A stretch of DNA of 35,736 bases, taken from Saprospiraceae bacterium. GTDB taxonomy: Bacteria; Bacteroidota; Bacteroidia; Chitinophagales; Saprospiraceae. The stretch spans positions 1 through 35,736 of the forward strand of contig JAHDHB010000008.1 of assembly GCA_020631545.1 (NCBI GenBank), given 5' to 3'. A program made the position numbers and the translations under genes. Each line of letters starts with the position of its first letter. Position 1 is the stretch's first letter. The notes beneath the pieces are model-generated. The model was given only the letters and a program-made list of their open reading frames with translations, was not told the origin of the DNA and ran no database searches. Below are positions 33,105-35,736 of the stretch, in pieces.

Positions 33105-34427
33105 ATGGCCGATTTAACGACCAACTTAGCAGGAATAAAATCTCCCAATCCCTTTTGGCTAGCTTCCGCGCCTCCTACGAACTCTGGCTACCAAGTCATG
33201 AAAGCTTTTGATGAAGGCTGGGGAGGTGCAGTATGGAAAACCCTTGGTGTTCCCGTTGTCAATGTTTCGAGTCGATATGGTAGTGTAAATTACCGCGATA
33301 AGCGAATGGTTGGGTTCAACAATATTGAGCTGATTACGGATCGTCCTTTAAAAGATAACCTTCGTGAAATCGAAGAAGTCAAAAAATACTTTCCTAATAA
33401 CGCTGTTGTCGCTTCCTTGATGGTCGAAACCAAAGAGCAATGGCACCAAATCGTCAAAGATGTCCAGAATGCTGGTGCAGATGGCATTGAGTTGAACTTT
33501 GGTTGTCCGCATGGTATGTGTGAACGTGGGATGGGTTCAGCCGTTGGGCAAGAACCTGCTGTATTACAAACCATTGTAGAATGGGTGATGGAAGTGGCCA
33601 AGGTACCTGTTATCGTTAAGCTTACACCGAATATCACTGATATTACGGAGCCTGCCCTCGCAGCGGTGAAAGGAAAGGCCGATGCCATTTCCTTGATCAA
33701 CACCATTCAAAGTCTAATTGGGGTAGACATCGACAACTTCGTCCCCTACCCGATTGTCGATGGGAAAAGTACCAATGGCGGCTATTGTGGCCCTGCCGTG
33801 AAGCCTATTGCCCTCAATATGCTAAAAAATTGTGCGCAAGCGCCTGGCATGAATCTTCCTATCTCAGGAATCGGGGGTATTGAAAACTGGCGAGATACCG
33901 TTGAGTATATGTTGCTTGGTGCAACGAACGTCCAGATTTGCACGGCTGTCATGCACTTCGGTTTTGGCATCATTCGTGACCTGACCTCTGGCCTAGAACG
34001 TTATATGGACGAAAAAGGCTTCAAAACAACCGCCGAAATGGTTGGAAAAGCCTTACCTAACGTCAAAACATGGGAAAATCTTAACCTTAAATATAAAGTA
34101 ACAGCAAGCATTGACAAGGACAAATGCGTTGAATGTCAATTGTGTTATACCGCTTGCGAAGATGGCGCTCACCAAGCTATCGGTTTACCTAAAGATGGTA
34201 GTCGAGTCCCTTACATCATCGAAGATAACTGCGTAGGATGCAATCTTTGCTCCCTAGTTTGCCCTGTAGAGGACTGCATTACTATGGAGCGTAGAGATGA
34301 TGGAAAAGAGCACGAAACATGGAAAGAATGGATGACAGAGGATAAAGCTCCTACCACTTTCGACGATGATCGTGCAGGAGGAAAACACCACTGGGTACCT
34401 AAACCTACAGATGCCCTAAAACATTAA
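33105..34427 (+). CDS. preA: NAD-dependent dihydropyrimidine dehydrogenase, PreA subunit
   Basis: A 440-residue protein combining an FMN TIM barrel of the dihydroorotate-dehydrogenase fold (~1-310) with a C-terminal ferredoxin domain holding two [4Fe-4S] clusters: C341, C344, C347, C351 and C376, C379, C382, C386. NFGCPHGMCERGMG at 131-144 is the active-site loop region. It reduces uracil or thymine to the 5,6-dihydro form, the first step of the pathway completed by the two upstream genes. The position that I align with catalytic Cys671 of mammalian enzyme is Val147, with Cys134 and Cys139 nearby (see findings). A strong terminator follows. Confidence 0.95.
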   Translation: MADLTTNLAGIKSPNPFWLASAPPTNSGYQVMKAFDEGWGGAVWKTLGVPVVNVSSRYGSVNYRDKRMVGFNNIELITDRPLKDNLREIEEVKKYFPNNAVVASLMVETKEQWHQIVKDVQNAGADGIELNFGCPHGMCERGMGSAVGQEPAVLQTIVEWVMEVAKVPVIVKLTPNITDITEPALAAVKGKADAISLINTIQSLIGVDIDNFVPYPIVDGKSTNGGYCGPAVKPIALNMLKNCAQAPGMNLPISGIGGIENWRDTVEYMLLGATNVQICTAVMHFGFGIIRDLTSGLERYMDEKGFKTTAEMVGKALPNVKTWENLNLKYKVTASIDKDKCVECQLCYTACEDGAHQAIGLPKDGSRVPYIIEDNCVGCNLCSLVCPVEDCITMERRDDGKEHETWKEWMTEDKAPTTFDDDRAGGKHHWVPKPTDALKH

Positions 34428-34482
34428 GCTCTGTTCACAGGTAATTTCCAAGTTCTCTGTGAACTAACTACTCCGCCACATA

Positions 34483-34520
34483 AAAAAAATGAATCCTAAA
34501 TTTTTAGGATTCATTTTTTT
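34483..34520. terminator. Terminator after preA
   Basis: Arms 34483-34500 and 34503-34520 (AAAAAAATGAATCCTAAA with TTTAGGATTCATTTTTTT) are fully complementary and end in a run of seven T, a standard Rho-independent terminator that would work in both directions. Confidence 0.88.
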
Positions 34521-34534
34521 AGTATTAAGCGCAA

Positions 34535-34683
34535 GACCTGCGATTTTTGCAAAAAATGGGAGGTCTAAATGAGATTGTCGTACCAAAAGTCGCCTATAGA
34601 TTTAATTGTAAGGTAGTTAAAGAGAGACGAATGTTTCGTTTGCCATCCCTCAGGCCTTCCATTTTTTGCAAAAATCGCAGGTC
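34535..34683. repeat. 149-bp element with 29-bp inverted-repeat ends
   Basis: The left end 34535-34563 and right end 34655-34683 are inverted copies with one mismatch; the first 25 bases, beginning GACCTGCGATTTTTGCAAAA, are identical. They flank 91 bases with no ORF. The right end lies 6 bases from the stop codon of the pyrophosphohydrolase gene. It could be a MITE-like insertion or a very large hairpin ending transcripts of both flanking genes. No target-site duplication is obvious. Confidence 0.75.
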
Positions 34684-34689
34684 GGGCTC

Positions 34690-35157
34690 CTACACCAGCA
34701 TTCCCTTAAGATCGGCAGGAGAATAATTGATCGATTTCAATGTTTTATTATCAGATTTTCGATAGACCAAGTAAAGCCCATCGATTTCCTTATAGTAGCT
34801 TTCCGTTCCATCCTTTTTCTTGTAATGCGCTATAGTCGCTAAAGCCTCTTCTTCAGTTTTACAAGCCTTGCTCATATTTGAGCGCTGAACCTCTTCAAAT
34901 AAATCCTTGAATTTCCCCCCCAATCCAAATTCTAAAACAGCTCCAGAAAGAACATATTGAATATCACAAAGCGCATCAGCTACTTCCACAATATCCTTAT
35001 TTTCAATAGCCTCCTGCAATTCTTTCAATTCCTCTGCAATCAAAGAAACTCTAAGTTCACAGCGTTTAGGAGAAGGAATCGTAGGCTGTTCTAATACAGG
35101 ATGTTTAAACGTTCTATGGAATTCAGCAACTTGATTTAACGGATCGATCTTTTGCAT
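34690..35157 (-). CDS. MazG/HisE-like NTP pyrophosphohydrolase
   Basis: A 155-residue all-alpha NTP-PPase of the phosphoribosyl-ATP-pyrophosphohydrolase-like group. The metal-binding helices are visible: AEELKELQEAI (~42-52) with the EExxE-type acids, and IVEVADALCDIQYVL (~56-70) with the ExxD acids, followed by FEEVQRSNMSK. The C-terminal ~50 residues (YYKEIDGLYLVYRKSD) are an additional strand-rich tail. Such enzymes remove pyrophosphate from (d)NTPs, often damaged ones. Cellular substrate unknown. It converges with preA and is divergent from a doubtful mini-ORF. Confidence 0.88.
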   Translation of the reverse strand: MQKIDPLNQVAEFHRTFKHPVLEQPTIPSPKRCELRVSLIAEELKELQEAIENKDIVEVADALCDIQYVLSGAVLEFGLGGKFKDLFEEVQRSNMSKACKTEEEALATIAHYKKKDGTESYYKEIDGLYLVYRKSDNKTLKSINYSPADLKGMLV

Positions 35158-35175
35158 TTAGCTTATCAATTATAG

Positions 35176-35337
35176 ATGAAAGATATGGTTAAAAGTGTGC
35201 TTGGGCTTAAGCAAGGAATAGATATTCCTAAATTGAATCATTTGAAGTATTCGGAGAACTCAAAATTAGCCAATTTTGTTGAAATGCTTGTTTTTTTAAT
35301 CATTAAATTCGTTTTTTTGTGTTGTATATATGAATAA
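35176..35337 (+). CDS. Doubtful 53-aa ORF with C-terminal hydrophobic segment
   Basis: ATG at 35176 opens 53 codons to TAA. The peptide begins MKDMVKSVLGLKQGIDIP and ends in a hydrophobic stretch (VEMLVFLIIKFVFLCC). It starts 18 bases from the divergent pyrophosphohydrolase start. It may be a small membrane protein, but AT-rich spacer DNA yields such ORFs by chance. No family recognised. Confidence 0.28.
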   Translation: MKDMVKSVLGLKQGIDIPKLNHLKYSENSKLANFVEMLVFLIIKFVFLCCIYE

Positions 35338-35341
35338 AATT

Positions 35342-35498
35342 AGGGCAGCTAATCCCGCCATCCGTTTGTATTCGCTACTGTCTCAGATGGTTCAGCATAA
35401 GCATCTGCCTGTCTTCCTAAACGTCAGCCAGCCACATACCTTGCTTCGCACATCTTCATCAGCACCTTATATCACTACTGTCTGGGCTGCTACAGCAT
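35342..35498. repeat. GC-richer structured intergenic element with internal direct repeat
   Basis: This patch starts GGGCAGCTAATCCCGCCATC and ends near TCTGGGCTGCTACAGCAT, clearly GC-richer than its flanks. Two 24-bp near-copies, 35375-35398 and 35475-35498, share 18 of 24 positions and lie exactly 100 bp apart. A frame of 58 codons (35330-35506) crosses it, but the two copies fall in different frames, so the repeat is nucleic-acid rather than protein. I recall similar GGGC...CCCGC(C/T)ATCCG intergenic repeats in Bacteroidota genomes, of unknown function. Confidence 0.5.
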
Positions 35499-35573
35499 TC
35501 CTTTAAATTAGTTTTTAGTAGTTAAAGCGAGAGAATTAAGTCTCAAGTTGATTATTTTTAGGTTTATTCATGA

Positions 35574-35610
35574 TGTAATATATTCGATTTTAGTCTCGAA
35601 TTATATTACA
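35574..35610. repeat. AT-rich hairpin
   Basis: TGTAATATATTCGA (35574-35587) pairs with TCGAATTATATTACA (35596-35610) with one bulged base. It sits just left of the terminator at 35614 and might be part of the same transcript end. Confidence 0.45.
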
Positions 35611-35613
35611 TAA

Positions 35614-35649
35614 AAAGCCCCGATTCCTCCTAAGAACAATCGGGGCTTT
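35614..35649 (-). terminator. Terminator for a minus-strand gene beyond the right edge
   Basis: AAAGCCCCGATT (35614-35625) and AATCGGGGCTTT (35638-35649) form a 12-bp GC-rich stem. Read on the minus strand it is followed by five T, so it most likely ends a transcript that enters from outside the window. Confidence 0.75.
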
Positions 35650-35715
35650 ATCACTATAAGGCACCTAACTTGATAGGGCTTTTTTGAAAATTAGAATTGA
35701 TTCTCAAAGAAAAAA

Positions 35716-35736
35716 GTCCTTTGTCTTTTGTCCTTT
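35716..35736. repeat. Heptamer repeat at the window edge
   Basis: GTCCTTT, GTCTTTT, GTCCTTT run in phase up to the last base and probably continue beyond it. Confidence 0.55.

Noticed and set aside
33290-33706. 138-codon reverse ORF within preA
   Set aside because: Antisense of the conserved FMN barrel, no motif of its own.
35330-35506. 58-codon plus-strand ORF across the structured element
   Set aside because: The internal direct repeat lies in two different frames and the product has no recognisable features, so the open frame is probably a by-product of the repeat.
34483-35736. tRNA or rRNA gene near the right end
   Set aside because: The GC-richer patches do not form a cloverleaf and contain no TTCGANNC-type T-loop in the right context.

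Overview
The window looks like chromosomal DNA of an AT-rich (roughly 40% GC by eye) member of the Bacteroidota, probably the Saprospiria side of the phylum. The phylum call rests on a type IX secretion (T9SS) type A sorting domain, a TonB-dependent receptor with a carboxypeptidase-regulatory-like N-terminus, DUF4249 and DUF3822 proteins, A-rich leaders instead of Shine-Dalgarno sites, and several TAnnTTTG promoter elements. The class call is weaker. I found no rRNA, tRNA, CRISPR array, prophage or intact insertion sequence.

Left part (1-11.4 kb): an edge-truncated TPR/AAA+ ATPase; a remnant of a reverse-strand gene; a TPR protein with a fructosamine-kinase-like protein; a secreted acidic protein; the ATPase ychF; a lipoprotein; a membrane-anchored coiled-coil protein; a 37-aa membrane peptide overlapping a PolB-type 3'-5' exonuclease; ribulose-phosphate epimerase; and a TonB-dependent receptor.

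Middle (11.4-20.7 kb), the accessory part: an ECF sigma factor and its membrane anti-sigma partner, divergent from three large secreted proteins. Two of these (12946-16005, and the subtilisin-like protease 17542-20139) end in the same ~225-residue cassette closing with two dockerin-like calcium loops. The protein between them (16208-17428) has a cohesin-like N-terminal beta domain and a T9SS surface-anchoring domain. This suggests, but does not prove, a cohesin/dockerin-like assembly on the cell surface, and it is the best candidate here for an undescribed system. A small repeat protein follows on the other strand.

Right part (21.5-35.7 kb): an overlapping operon of a pseudopilin-like protein, a DUF3822 protein and rsmD (with an altered catalytic motif); coaD; a P5C dehydrogenase (pruA); a small conserved protein; a DUF4249 lipoprotein; mnmA; then a complete reductive pyrimidine catabolism cluster (dihydropyrimidinase, beta-ureidopropionase, preT, preA) that would convert uracil or thymine to beta-alanine or beta-aminoisobutyrate; and a MazG/HisE-like pyrophosphohydrolase.

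All five convergent gene pairs in the window are separated by strong palindromes. Intergenic regions also carry 7-bp phased repeats, a 149-bp inverted-repeat element and a GC-richer structured element near the right edge.
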